A stretch of DNA of 64,000 bases from Promicromonospora sp. Populi. GTDB taxonomy: Bacteria; Actinomycetota; Actinomycetes; Actinomycetales; Cellulomonadaceae. The stretch lies in the NCBI RefSeq assembly GCF_041081105.1, contig NZ_CP163528.1, positions 744,001 to 808,000 of the forward strand, read 5' to 3'. Each line of letters opens with the position of its first letter. Position 1 is the stretch's first letter. Positions 1 to 7,229 of this stretch are shown here, one piece after another. The notes under the pieces were generated by a model. That model saw nothing but the letters and a program-made list of their open reading frames with translations, was not told the DNA's origin and did not search any database. The position numbers and the translations under genes are program-made.

Positions 1-596
1 AGGGTCTCTTCCCGGCGCGCCTGCCAGTACAGCGGGTTCAGGGTGAGGCCGCCGTAGATCCAGCAGGTGGTGTCGCGCGTGAAGAGGGTGTTCGGCAGGG
101 GTGGCATGAGGTACTCGCGGGCGTCCGGGCTCACGTCGGCCAGGGCGCGGAAGCCCGGCGGCAGCTCGGGCACGTCCGCGACGGCGAGGCCGCCGACGAG
201 GTACCGGGCCAGCTCGTGCTCCGGCAGGGACTCGAGGTACTCACGCGTCGCATCGACCAGGCCGTTGCCCACGATCTCCGGGACGATCTTGCGGTCCAGC
301 AGCCAGTCGCGTGCGCCCGGGACCCGGAGCGTCTCGGCGAGCAGCGCGTGCAGCTCGACGACGTCGACGTCGCGGCCCCGCAGCTCGGCCACGAAGTCGG
401 CGTGATCCTGCTGGGCGCGCTCCACCCACAGGACGTCGTCGAACAGGAGATCTGCCGAGTTGGACGGGGTAAGCCGCTGGTGCGCCAGGCCGGGGGCGCA
501 GACCAGCACCTTGCGCAGGCGGCCCACCTCGGAGTGGACGCCGTATGCCGACGAGGGTGCGCCGGCCGGGGGAGTTGCGCTGTCGATGGTGTTCAT
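1..596 (-). CDS. arcA: Arginine deiminase, 5' part (runs off left edge)
   Basis: About 198 N-terminal residues of an arginine deiminase (L-arginine to L-citrulline plus ammonia, cytoplasmic, first step of the ADI pathway). The N-terminus reads [19 protein letters not shown], typical of the family, and residues about 166-173 read PNTLFTRD, the conserved substrate-site signature, followed by WIYGG. The full enzyme is about 400-420 residues, so roughly half is outside the window and the catalytic Cys and His cannot be checked. The ATG at 594-596 matches the usual family start. No other arc gene is visible on this side. Confidence 0.93.
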   Translation of the reverse strand, partial: MNTIDSATPPAGAPSSAYGVHSEVGRLRKVLVCAPGLAHQRLTPSNSADLLFDDVLWVERAQQDHADFVAELRGRDVDVVELHALLAETLRVPGARDWLLDRKIVPEIVGNGLVDATREYLESLPEHELARYLVGGLAVADVPELPPGFRALADVSPDAREYLMPPLPNTLFTRDTTCWIYGGLTLNPLYWQARREET

Positions 597-642
597 CGGG
601 CGCTAACGGTACTCACCCTGCAGCCGTCGCGCCGCGCAGGCA

Positions 643-1362
643 CTAGGACCACGCCTTCGACGGGGTGTGCTCGCCGACCGGGACCGGGGTCTTCAGCGTG
701 TTGCCCGCCTGGGCCAGCGGGCAGGTCCAGGCCGGGTCGTAGGCGCAGGACGGGTTGTAGGCGAAGTTGAGGTCGAGCACCAGGTCGCCGACGCCGTCGT
801 CGTACTCGCCGTCGTACATCCCGCCGGTGCCCGTGTGCCCGAGCCAGGATCCCTTGATCGTGTCCAGGAGGTAGCGGCCGCCCCCGTACGTGCCGCCCGG
901 GGTGCCCGCGAGCGTGTCCTTGATCGGCACGAACAGGCCGCCGCCGTAGGAGGCGAGGCGCCAGACGTCGAGCGTGCCGACCTCGCCGAGGGCGTCCGAC
1001 TTGAGGGCGACCGTGCCGAGCAGCTCGAACGGTACGACGCCGTCGGTGGCGGTGGGGACGTCGAGGCGGCGCGGGGCGCCGTCGGGCCCCGGCTCGGCGG
1101 GCACGAGCGGCGCGGTCAGGCGCCAGGCCGGGTCGTACGGGGCGACGGACAGGCCGGTGAAGCCGGCCTGGTCCTCGGGCAGGATGGGCGAGGCCGGGTG
1201 GTTCGCGAACAGGTCGTCCCGGGCGGAGCGCCAGAAGTCGTGCGCGACGGCGGGATCCTGTGCCGCGCGGATGCGGACCTCGGCGTAGATAGCGAAGACC
1301 CGTCGCCGCCAGTCCGCGGTGCGCAGGGCGGTGGTGGCCGGGGACGTGGCGGCTTGCGTCAT
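643..1362 (-). CDS. DUF1684 family protein
   Basis: A 239-residue protein resembling the DUF1684 family. The C-terminal half carries the recognisable blocks: GGLFVPIKD, GGRYLLDT, then DLNFAYNPSCAYDPAWTCPLA. The family has no established biochemical function. The frame stays open to 1782, but upstream codons are an arginine-rich shadow of the next gene. The ATG at 1360-1362 (MTQAATSP) gives the normal family length and begins 17 bp after the stop of the upstream gene at 1380. The two genes may be cotranscribed. No signal peptide or membrane segment is seen, so it is probably cytoplasmic. Confidence 0.85.
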   Translation of the reverse strand: MTQAATSPATTALRTADWRRRVFAIYAEVRIRAAQDPAVAHDFWRSARDDLFANHPASPILPEDQAGFTGLSVAPYDPAWRLTAPLVPAEPGPDGAPRRLDVPTATDGVVPFELLGTVALKSDALGEVGTLDVWRLASYGGGLFVPIKDTLAGTPGGTYGGGRYLLDTIKGSWLGHTGTGGMYDGEYDDGVGDLVLDLNFAYNPSCAYDPAWTCPLAQAGNTLKTPVPVGEHTPSKAWS

Positions 1363-1379
1363 GCTCCTGACACTACCCA

Positions 1380-2270
1380 CTACACGGGCACCCGCAGCGT
1401 CGCCGTGTAGCCCTCGCTCACGGAGCCGGACACCCGCGCCATCTGCAGCGCGTACCCGTCGGAGAACACGTTGTCGGAGTCCAGGGTGACGCCCTGCAGG
1501 TTGGTGACGCTCTGTTCGTAGCCCGTGGTCGCGTACACGGCTTCGCACACGTCCTGGGGGAGGGCCAGCTGGGAGGTGCGCATCCGGTTGGTGGCGCTGG
1601 TGGCGTCGTCGAGCGAGGGGTAGACCTCGAAGTGGATGTGCGGCCAGCGGCCCGCGTAGCAGGCGGGGAAGATCGACGTGAAGGTGACGGTGCCGTCGGC
1701 GTCGGCCTCCTGGACGCCGCGCAGGTAGTTCTGGTCCGCGAGGTCGTACATGGAGTACCTGCCCTCCCGGTCGCAGTGCCACGCGTAGACGGCGGCGCCC
1801 GCGACGGCGGTCCCGGCGTCGCCGTCGCCCGAGACGTCCACCACGGTCAGCGAGAAGGTGAGCGGGATGCCCTCGGCGGTGCCCGACGAGTCCCCGAAGC
1901 TGGTGGTGATGTCGCTGCGCACCACGCCCGTCGTCGTCAGGGCGTTGGGCCCGTTGGTCCCGTCGGCGGGGTAGGGGCCGCCGGTCTCCTCGGGGATCTC
2001 GCCGTCGCCGACGTCGGCCTGTGTGGCGTCGCCGGGCGCTCCGCCACCGGCACTGTCGGTGGGCGAGCCGGTAGACCCGGTGCTGCCGCTGCTTCCGGTA
2101 CCGGAGGTGCAGGCGGCGAGGGCCGCCGCGAGACCGCCGGCGGTCAGCAGGCCGATGGCATGTCGCCGGTTCAGGAGGGTCGGCAGGTCGTGCGAGAGCC
2201 CGAGGTCGTGTGCCTCGGGCGTCTCGCTCTCCTCGTGGACGGCGTCGGGTCTGGGGCTGGGGGTTCTCAT
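1380..2270 (-). CDS. Tat-exported intradiol ring-cleavage dioxygenase-like lipoprotein
   Basis: 296 residues. The N-terminus has a twin-arginine motif (R35-R36 in NRRHAIGLL), a hydrophobic stretch and a lipobox ending LAAC at Cys54, then a Gly/Ser/Thr-rich linker, so it is predicted to be a Tat-translocated lipoprotein at the outer face of the membrane. The folded part resembles the intradiol dioxygenase domain, with HCDREGRYSMYD and GRWPHIHFEVYP supplying Tyr and His residues of the kind that bind non-haem Fe(III) in protocatechuate and catechol dioxygenases. Extracytoplasmic members are common in actinomycetes, but their substrates are mostly unknown. No aromatic-degradation genes adjoin it, so the substrate is open. 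Confidence 0.85.
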   Translation of the reverse strand: MRTPSPRPDAVHEESETPEAHDLGLSHDLPTLLNRRHAIGLLTAGGLAAALAACTSGTGSSGSTGSTGSPTDSAGGGAPGDATQADVGDGEIPEETGGPYPADGTNGPNALTTTGVVRSDITTSFGDSSGTAEGIPLTFSLTVVDVSGDGDAGTAVAGAAVYAWHCDREGRYSMYDLADQNYLRGVQEADADGTVTFTSIFPACYAGRWPHIHFEVYPSLDDATSATNRMRTSQLALPQDVCEAVYATTGYEQSVTNLQGVTLDSDNVFSDGYALQMARVSGSVSEGYTATLRVPV

Positions 2271-2354
2271 GCGCCAGAAAGTAGGCCGCGCCGCTGGGAT
2301 GCGCCCGTCAGGTGCCTGGGAGAGCGCTGGGTCCGGCCGGGGGTGGCGGGCCGG

Positions 2355-2807
2355 TCAGCGGGGCGTGAGCCGGATGACGGGGATCTCCCGGTCGGTCGTC
2401 TCCTCGTACCGGCGGAACTGGTCCGCAGCGGCGGTGATCTGCTGCCAGGCCTGCGCGCGCTCGGCGCCGTTCAGCTGCTCGGCTGTGACGTCGACCTTGC
2501 GGCCACCCTGCTCGACGCTGACCTGGTCGGGGTTCGCGGCGAGGTTGAGGTACCAGGCGGGGTTGGCGGCTGAGCCCCCGGCCGATGCCACGACGAGCCA
2601 GCTGCCGTCCGGGCCGGGGAACCAGGCGAGCGGGTTCAGGCGGGTCTGCCCGCTCTTGCGGCCGATGGTGGTCAGCACCAGGAGGTTCATTCCCATGGTC
2701 GGGCCCTTCCCGTTGCGCGCGCGGCGCATGAGCAGTCGGTTCATCACGCGAAACACGCGCCCGGGCAGCTTGAAACCACGGGTGCCGGTGGGGTGGGTGA
2801 AGCTCAT
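2355..2807 (-). CDS. Ddn-like F420-dependent nitroreductase/quinone reductase family protein (copy 1)
   Basis: 150 residues of the deazaflavin(F420)-dependent nitroreductase family (split beta-barrel, about 150 residues). Family blocks visible are MGMNLLVLTTIGRKSG, LNPLAWFPGPDG, NPAWYLNLAANP and the C-terminal REIPVIRL. Members reduce quinones or nitro compounds with F420H2; the substrate here is unknown. It is a tandem paralogue of the next gene upstream: both begin MSFTHPTGTRG and end with the same motif. Only 15 bp separate them, so they are probably cotranscribed and under the divergent MarR regulator. Confidence 0.85.
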   Translation of the reverse strand: MSFTHPTGTRGFKLPGRVFRVMNRLLMRRARNGKGPTMGMNLLVLTTIGRKSGQTRLNPLAWFPGPDGSWLVVASAGGSAANPAWYLNLAANPDQVSVEQGGRKVDVTAEQLNGAERAQAWQQITAAADQFRRYEETTDREIPVIRLTPR

Positions 2808-2822
2808 GACCGGGCCTTCCTG

Positions 2823-3278
2823 TCAGGACTTGGGGGTCAGGCGGATGACGGGGATCTCCCGGTCGGTCGCCGTCTCGTACTTGCGGAACCCCGCCGCCTC
2901 GGTGGTGATCTGCTGCCACGCCTGCTCGCGGTCGGCACCGTGCAGCTCTTCAGCTGTGACCTCGACCTTGCGGCCGGCCAGCTCGACGGTCGCCTCGTCC
3001 GGGTGGGCCGCGAGGTTGAGGTACCAGGCCGGGTTCGCCTTGGCCCCGGCGGCCGACGCCGCGATCAGCCAGGTGCCACCCGGACCGGTGAAGTAGCCGA
3101 CGGGTGTTGAGCGCGGCTCACCGCTCTTGCGCCCGATCGTGGTCAGGACCAGCAGGTTCATTCCCATGGTCTTGCCGTCGGCCCGCCGGGCGCGACGTGC
3201 GACGAGCCGGTTGATCCAGTTGGACGACCGGCTCGGCTGCCGGGCGCCGCGCGTGCCGGTGGGATGGGTGAAGCTCAT
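2823..3278 (-). CDS. Ddn-like F420-dependent nitroreductase/quinone reductase family protein (copy 2)
   Basis: 151 residues, strongly similar to the adjacent copy (shared MGMNLLVLTTIGRKSG, NPAWYLNLAAHP, DREIPVIRLTPKS), which indicates a local tandem duplication. The frame extends to 3806, but that extension reads antisense through the MarR gene. The ATG at 3276-3278, giving the same MSFTHPTGTRG start as the sister gene, is clearly the real one. A -10-like TATAGT on the minus strand at 3315-3320 lies next to an inverted repeat at 3325-3338, consistent with control by the divergent MarR protein. A third, more distant family member is at 32410-32841. Confidence 0.86.
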   Translation of the reverse strand: MSFTHPTGTRGARQPSRSSNWINRLVARRARRADGKTMGMNLLVLTTIGRKSGEPRSTPVGYFTGPGGTWLIAASAAGAKANPAWYLNLAAHPDEATVELAGRKVEVTAEELHGADREQAWQQITTEAAGFRKYETATDREIPVIRLTPKS

Positions 3279-3324
3279 GACGTTGCCTTCCGATCGGAAA
3301 CGTTCGTGGCATGAACTATACATG

Positions 3325-3338
3325 GCAATAACTATTGC
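3325..3338. promoter_or_regulatory. Candidate MarR operator between divergent genes
   Basis: Perfect inverted repeat GCAATA-AC-TATTGC. It lies between the Ddn-like operon (minus, ATG at 3278) and the MarR gene (plus, GTG at 3358), directly beside a minus-strand -10-like TATAGT at 3315-3320. The location suits repression of both directions. Binding is inferred. Confidence 0.6.
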
Positions 3339-3357
3339 TGCTGTGTACATTAGGGGG

Positions 3358-3819
3358 GTGAGGATCAACGAGACGACCGGGATTCTGGGCTGCGCCCCGC
3401 ATGGCCTCGGCGGGCTGCCCGACCTCGCGGAGCTCGCCATCGTGATCACGGCCACCGTCGCGCGGGTCGCCGAGGACCACGACCTCACCCCGATGCAGAG
3501 CCGGCTGCTCTGCGGTCTTGGCGAGCCCCGGCGCATGGTCGATCTGGCTGAGTTCCTCGGGGTCGAGAAGCCGGCGCTCACCGGTCTCGTCGACCGGGCC
3601 GAGCGGCGCGGGCTGGTTGAGCGGGCGGCGGTCCCGGGCGATCGGCGTGCCATCCAGGTGACGGTGACGGGCGACGGTGCCCAGGCGATGCTCGCCTTCG
3701 AGGCCGGGGTCGAGAGCGCGCTCGACGAGCTGCTCGCGCCGCTCCCCACCAAGGACCGTGCGGAGTTCCGCCGGCTGACGTCCGCCATCGTCGAGGCGGC
3801 ACGCACGCCCTCGCCCTGA
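3358..3819 (+). CDS. MarR family transcriptional regulator
   Basis: 153 residues of a MarR-type winged-helix repressor. The HTH/wing region reads MVDLAEFLGVEKPALTGLVDRAERRGLVER followed by the wing PGDRRAIQVTVT. The frame is open from 3127, but upstream codons are antisense to the reductase gene. Candidate starts are ATG 3322, GTG 3343 and GTG 3358. I chose 3358 because it gives the usual MarR length and leaves the operator-like repeat at 3325-3338 outside the coding sequence; ATG 3322 remains possible. It probably controls the two divergent Ddn-like reductases in response to an unknown aromatic or quinone-like ligand. Confidence 0.84.
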   Translation: MRINETTGILGCAPHGLGGLPDLAELAIVITATVARVAEDHDLTPMQSRLLCGLGEPRRMVDLAEFLGVEKPALTGLVDRAERRGLVERAAVPGDRRAIQVTVTGDGAQAMLAFEAGVESALDELLAPLPTKDRAEFRRLTSAIVEAARTPSP

Positions 3820-3927
3820 CTGCGGCAGCTCGCCTCGCCAGCTCGGCACTTTGCCTCGAGGTCGGCTCAGGCCTGGACCGACCTCGGTGCAGACTGCCGA
3901 CCTCGCAGGAGGACCTACCATCAGCTG

Positions 3928-4323
3928 GTGCTGCGAATCTCCGATGTTGCCTACCTTGTCCGCGACTATGACGAGGCGATCGTCTTCTTTGTCCAGACCA
4001 TTGGGTTCGCCCTGCGGGAGGACGAGACGAACGCGGCCGGCCGGCGCCGGGTCGTCGTCGGCCCCGCGGACGGCGGGACCGGGCTGGTGCTCGCGCTGGC
4101 GGACGACGCGGCCGACACGTCTCCGGTGGTCGGCAACCAGGCCGGCGGGAAGGTCGCGTTCTTCCTCGAGACGGACGACTTCACCGCACAGCACGCGCGC
4201 ATGACGGCGGCAGGCGTGACGTTCCGCGAGGAGCCGCGCCACGAGGTCTACGGCACGGTCGCGGTCTTCGAGGACCTCTACGGAATGCCGTGGGACCTGA
4301 TCCAGCCCGCCGCACAGAGCTGA
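3928..4323 (+). CDS. VOC (glyoxalase/bleomycin-resistance fold) family protein
   Basis: 131 residues of the vicinal-oxygen-chelate superfamily, with two beta-alpha-beta-beta-beta repeats: VAYLVRDYDEAIVFFVQTIGFALREDE at the start, then GKVAFFLETDDFTAQHARMTAAGVTF, and the typical ending VAVFEDLYGMPWDLIQP. Many such proteins are metal-dependent lyases or dioxygenases or bind drugs; the substrate cannot be told from sequence. The start is taken as GTG 3928, with an AGGAGG-like element near 3907. It stands alone and ends in a bidirectional hairpin shared with the convergent peptidase gene. Confidence 0.85.
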   Translation: MLRISDVAYLVRDYDEAIVFFVQTIGFALREDETNAAGRRRVVVGPADGGTGLVLALADDAADTSPVVGNQAGGKVAFFLETDDFTAQHARMTAAGVTFREEPRHEVYGTVAVFEDLYGMPWDLIQPAAQS

Positions 4324-4387
4324 CGCTCAAGGCTGAAGGCCCCCGCGGCGGACCTCGGGAGCCTTCAGCCTTACCGCGGGAGCGTCA
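4321..4387. terminator. Bidirectional terminator hairpin
   Basis: Nested inverted repeat between convergent genes. The inner arms 4329-4340 and 4361-4372 (AAGGCTGAAGGC / GCCTTCAGCCTT) are a perfect 12 bp. The outer arms 4321-4328 and 4380-4387 (TGACGCTC / GAGCGTCA) are a perfect 8 bp and overlap both stop codons. Confidence 0.75.
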
Positions 4388-5311
4388 GTCGCAGTGTTCG
4401 AACGGGCTGGTGTAGGCGGTGCCGCCCACCGAGCCGCCCCACCTGACACAGGTCCCGGGAGCGGACCGCTTGACCGGCCCCGCGTAGTACGAGTAGCTGC
4501 CGGAGTCGGTGGTGCGGGACGCTCCCTCAGGCTCCAGGAAGGCCGAGACCGCACTCGGGGTTCCGAGGTTGGTGGACTTCAGGGTGGCCACGCAGTTGTT
4601 GCCGTTGCCGGAGTTGTACAGCAGGTAGGTCCGACCCACGCTGCCGAGCGCGGCCTGGTCGATCACCACGAAGCCGCTGCCGCAGACCTCCTCCGGCGTG
4701 TACGGGTTGGTCCCGCCACCGCAGGCGTTGGTGCTGGTGATCGCCTTCTTCTGCCCGAGCGAGACGGTCACGCCCTCGACGGTGGGGCTGGTGTCGACGA
4801 CGCCGGACGAGTTGCGCTGCTCGTAGTGCAGGTGCGGCGCCGTCGTGCCGGTGGCTCCGACGGTCCCGATGACGGTGCCCTGGCTGACCGCCATGGTCTG
4901 TCCGGGGGTGCGCACCATCGTGGCGAGGTGGGCGTAACGCGTGCGGGTGCCGTCGCTGTGCACGATCTGCACCCACTGGCCGTAGCCGGGGCTGCCCGCG
5001 TTGGCGAAGGTGGCGGTGCCGCCGGCCGTGGCGCGGACCGTCTCGCCGCCCACGGCGTCGCCTTCGTAGCTCTGCCAGTCGATGGAACCGGCAGGGTTGT
5101 GGCTCGGGGTCCAGTTGTTGGCGTAGAACGTCTTGCTGCAGCTGAACGGCGACTTGTGGGCGATGGCCAGCGCGCCGACGTCGTCCGATGCGGTGGCTGA
5201 GGCCGCCGGGGTGGTGACGAGGGCGAGAGCGGCCATGGCCGCGAGCGCCCAGTGCTTGATGAGTGCCCGGTGCTTGGCGGATCTTCTGCGGAACGGGGAG
5301 ATGACTGACAT
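4385..5311 (-). CDS. Secreted M23 family metallopeptidase (LytM-like) with C-terminal domain
   Basis: 308 residues. A basic N-terminus and hydrophobic core (FRRRSAKHR, WALAAMAALALVTTP, then AASATA) form a Sec signal peptide of about 41 residues. The catalytic domain (about 60-190) shows the M23 zinc-site pattern: SHNPAGSIDW for the first motif and HLHYEQ near residue 160 for HxH. These enzymes cut cell-wall peptide cross-links. The C-terminal 100 residues (from NPYTPEEVCGSG to FEHCD) form a separate Cys-containing module of unknown role. The frame extends to 5377, but the ATG at 5309-5311 is preferred because GGAGAG lies about 6 bp upstream and the signal peptide begins there. Confidence 0.87.
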   Translation of the reverse strand: MSVISPFRRRSAKHRALIKHWALAAMAALALVTTPAASATASDDVGALAIAHKSPFSCSKTFYANNWTPSHNPAGSIDWQSYEGDAVGGETVRATAGGTATFANAGSPGYGQWVQIVHSDGTRTRYAHLATMVRTPGQTMAVSQGTVIGTVGATGTTAPHLHYEQRNSSGVVDTSPTVEGVTVSLGQKKAITSTNACGGGTNPYTPEEVCGSGFVVIDQAALGSVGRTYLLYNSGNGNNCVATLKSTNLGTPSAVSAFLEPEGASRTTDSGSYSYYAGPVKRSAPGTCVRWGGSVGGTAYTSPFEHCD

Positions 5312-5508
5312 TAGTGCTCTCCATCCTGGGGTCCGGCTCTTGGTCTGACGCACGGTCTGACGCAGGAAGGCTGGCACGTGTCGCGGGCGGTGCCCATGGG
5401 TAGGGCTCCCCTGGACGGCGCTGGGCGGAGGGTCGCCTGATTTCTCCCTCGGCGTACCTCAGTGCGTTGACGTTGACACCGGCTACTTGACGATGCACCG
5501 TGCGAAAC

Positions 5509-6156
5509 ATGACCCACATCGAGGCGCCCGGCCGATCCTCGCCGCCAGAGCTGCTGGTGCTCCACTCGGTCCGGATACAGGGCATGGCCGACGACGACGC
5601 CGTCGCCGTGCGGTTCGGCCTCGACGAGGCGGAGACGCGCGAGATCCTGCTGGACGACGAGGCGTACGGCTGGATCAGGCAGGCGGCGTTCGGCGGCACG
5701 GCCGGCTGGTCGATGACGGAGCGGGGCCGCGCCGAGGACGACCGGCGGCTGGCCGAGGAGCTGGCGGATGCGGGTGCCCGGCCCGTCGTCGAGCGGGTGC
5801 ACGAGGCGTTCGGGCCGCTGAACACCCGCCTGCTGGCGGCGTGCACGGACTGGCAGGTGCGGCCGGAGGGCGGCAACCGGCTGACCCCGAACCCGCACAC
5901 CGACCCGGAGTGGGACGCCCGGGTCCTGGCGGAGCTTGATGCGCTGGACGACGGGCTGGCACCGCTGGTCACCGAGCTGGCCTCGGCGCTCGCCCGGTTC
6001 GAGGGCTACGACACGCGGTTCTCCGCGGCGCTCGCCCGGGCCCGAAGCGGGCGGGGCGAGTGGGTGACCGGTACCGGCATCGGGTCGTGCCACGTGGTCT
6101 GGATGGAGCTGCACGAGGACCTGGTCTCGACGCTCGGGGTCCAGCGGGGGGCATAG
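5509..6156 (+). CDS. Putative winged-helix transcriptional regulator (actinobacterial conserved family)
   Basis: 215 residues with no certain named domain. The N-terminal 75 residues (LLVLHSVRIQGMADDDAVAVRFGLDEAETREILLDDEAYGWI... then SMTERGR) look like a winged helix-turn-helix, and the rest is helical with HVVWMELHEDLVSTLG at the end. It resembles conserved actinobacterial proteins annotated only as transcriptional regulators. ATG 5509 is chosen; GTG 5500 is three codons upstream, and neither has a clear ribosome-binding site. Its in-frame stop at 6154-6156 is followed without frame change by a histidine-phosphatase remnant. Upstream (5312-5508) I see only TTGACG/TTGACA-like hexamers near 5468-5490. 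Confidence 0.65.
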   Translation: MTHIEAPGRSSPPELLVLHSVRIQGMADDDAVAVRFGLDEAETREILLDDEAYGWIRQAAFGGTAGWSMTERGRAEDDRRLAEELADAGARPVVERVHEAFGPLNTRLLAACTDWQVRPEGGNRLTPNPHTDPEWDARVLAELDALDDGLAPLVTELASALARFEGYDTRFSAALARARSGRGEWVTGTGIGSCHVVWMELHEDLVSTLGVQRGA

Positions 6157-6408
6157 CGGTTCGCGCGGCCGGCCGAGACGGAGACGCACGAGGTCCTGGT
6201 GACGCACGCGTTCCAGGTGGCCTGGCTGCTGCGGCACGCGCTGGACGCGCCGCCGGCCCGGTGGCTGGGCCCGAACAGCGGCAACGCGGCCCTCACGGTG
6301 ATCCAGTACCGCGACCGCCTGCCGCCGACGGTTGTGCTGTTCAACGACATGGGCCACCTGCCGGAGGACCTGCGCTGGACGGGTTTCCCGCCGTCGGCCC
6401 GCCCCTGA
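6157..6408 (+). pseudogene. Histidine phosphatase family, C-terminal remnant
   Basis: Open reading continues in the same frame directly after the stop of the preceding gene and encodes about 83 residues: RFARPAETETHEVLVTHAFQVAWLL, then RWLGPNSGNAALTVIQY and VLFNDMGHLPEDLRWTGF. This matches the C-terminal third of phosphoglycerate-mutase-like histidine phosphatases, including the second catalytic His region (VTHAFQ). The RHG motif and N-terminal two thirds are absent. A GTG at 6199 could start a 69-residue peptide, but it could not form the active site. I read it as a relic left by a deletion that joined it to the upstream regulator gene. Confidence 0.72.
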
Positions 6409-6427
6409 CGCGGGCGGCGGGCCTGCG

Positions 6428-7126
6428 TCAGGTTCCGGCCATGGCCGGGCGGGGGCGGGGTCGGAGCACCGCCGTGGTGGCGCGGTCCGGTGCGGCCTCC
6501 TCGACGAGCTCGTCGACGACGTCCTCCAGCGCTTCGAGCACCTCCGGCATCGCAGCAGCGATGGCGGCAGGGGTGGCGTCGGGCCGGTCGTAGGTCGAGT
6601 CGAGCAGCCGCTCCGCGGCGTCCAGGACGGTCTCCATCCGCTCCGGCTCGGTGAGCCCGATGGCGAGCGAACCTGTCACCACGGTCTCGAAACCTGCGAC
6701 GATCTCGTCCGTCGCCGTGTCCCGGACCAGTCCGTGCGCCTGCATGATCGAGACGATCCGATGCAGCCCACGTCCGGGAATCTCTCGGCCCTTCGACTGG
6801 CCGGGGATGTCCATGGCCTGCGGCGCCAAGTCTGGGTTCTCCAGCACGGCCGAGATCTCGCGCCGCACCACGCGTCCCACACTCAGGTGGGTCTTGCCGG
6901 TGCGGAGGTCGTCCGCAAGATCGGCCAGCAGCTTGGCCATCTCGAGCTGCAGGACGGCGTCCCGGAGCCTGGCCTTGGTCGGCCAGTACAGGAAAACCGT
7001 CCCCTTGCCGACACCGGCGCGCGCGGCGACGGCGTCGACGGTCGTGCGCTCCGCCCCGTCGAGACGGAACTGCGCTCGGGCCGCGGCCAGGATCGCCTCC
7101 GCGCGGTCTTGCACCGGACGTGCCAT
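6428..7126 (-). CDS. TetR/AcrR family transcriptional regulator
   Basis: 232 residues. The N-terminal TetR HTH is clear: ILAAARAQFRLDGAERTTVDAVAARAGVGKGTVFLYWPTKARL at about residues 11-53. The C-terminal ligand domain is variable. The frame opens at 7183, but ATG 7124-7126 (MARPVQDRAE) is chosen, with GAAGGGAAGG just upstream. It is divergent from the FAD monooxygenase at 7230, and a 26-bp inverted repeat lies over the monooxygenase promoter. By family logic it represses that gene until a lipophilic or aromatic ligand binds. Confidence 0.88.
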   Translation of the reverse strand: MARPVQDRAEAILAAARAQFRLDGAERTTVDAVAARAGVGKGTVFLYWPTKARLRDAVLQLEMAKLLADLADDLRTGKTHLSVGRVVRREISAVLENPDLAPQAMDIPGQSKGREIPGRGLHRIVSIMQAHGLVRDTATDEIVAGFETVVTGSLAIGLTEPERMETVLDAAERLLDSTYDRPDATPAAIAAAMPEVLEALEDVVDELVEEAAPDRATTAVLRPRPRPAMAGT

Positions 7127-7167
7127 GACACCTTCCCTTCGACCTGCGCCATCGTAGTCGCCGGTTC

Positions 7168-7197
7168 TTGACTGGCGAAACATTCCCAGTCAATAAT
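7168..7197 (+). promoter_or_regulatory. Promoter with embedded TetR operator for FAD monooxygenase
   Basis: The perfect 8-bp arms TTGACTGG (7168-7175) and CCAGTCAA (7186-7193) flank a 10-bp spacer. The left arm supplies a -35 TTGACT (7168-7173), and AATAAT at 7192-7197 is a -10 with an 18-bp spacing. A repressor bound here would cover both hexamers. Confidence 0.7.
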
Positions 7198-7229
7198 GGC
7201 GGTACAACATTCGCCAGAGAGGGATCAAC

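Noticed and set aside
1363..1782. N-terminal extension of the DUF1684 protein
   Set aside because: It is an Arg-rich shadow of the dioxygenase-like gene. The real start is ATG 1362.
3127..3357. Extended N-terminus for the MarR protein
   Set aside because: The upstream codons overlap the divergent reductase gene and its promoter. MarR proteins are about 150 residues, and the start at 3358 fits.
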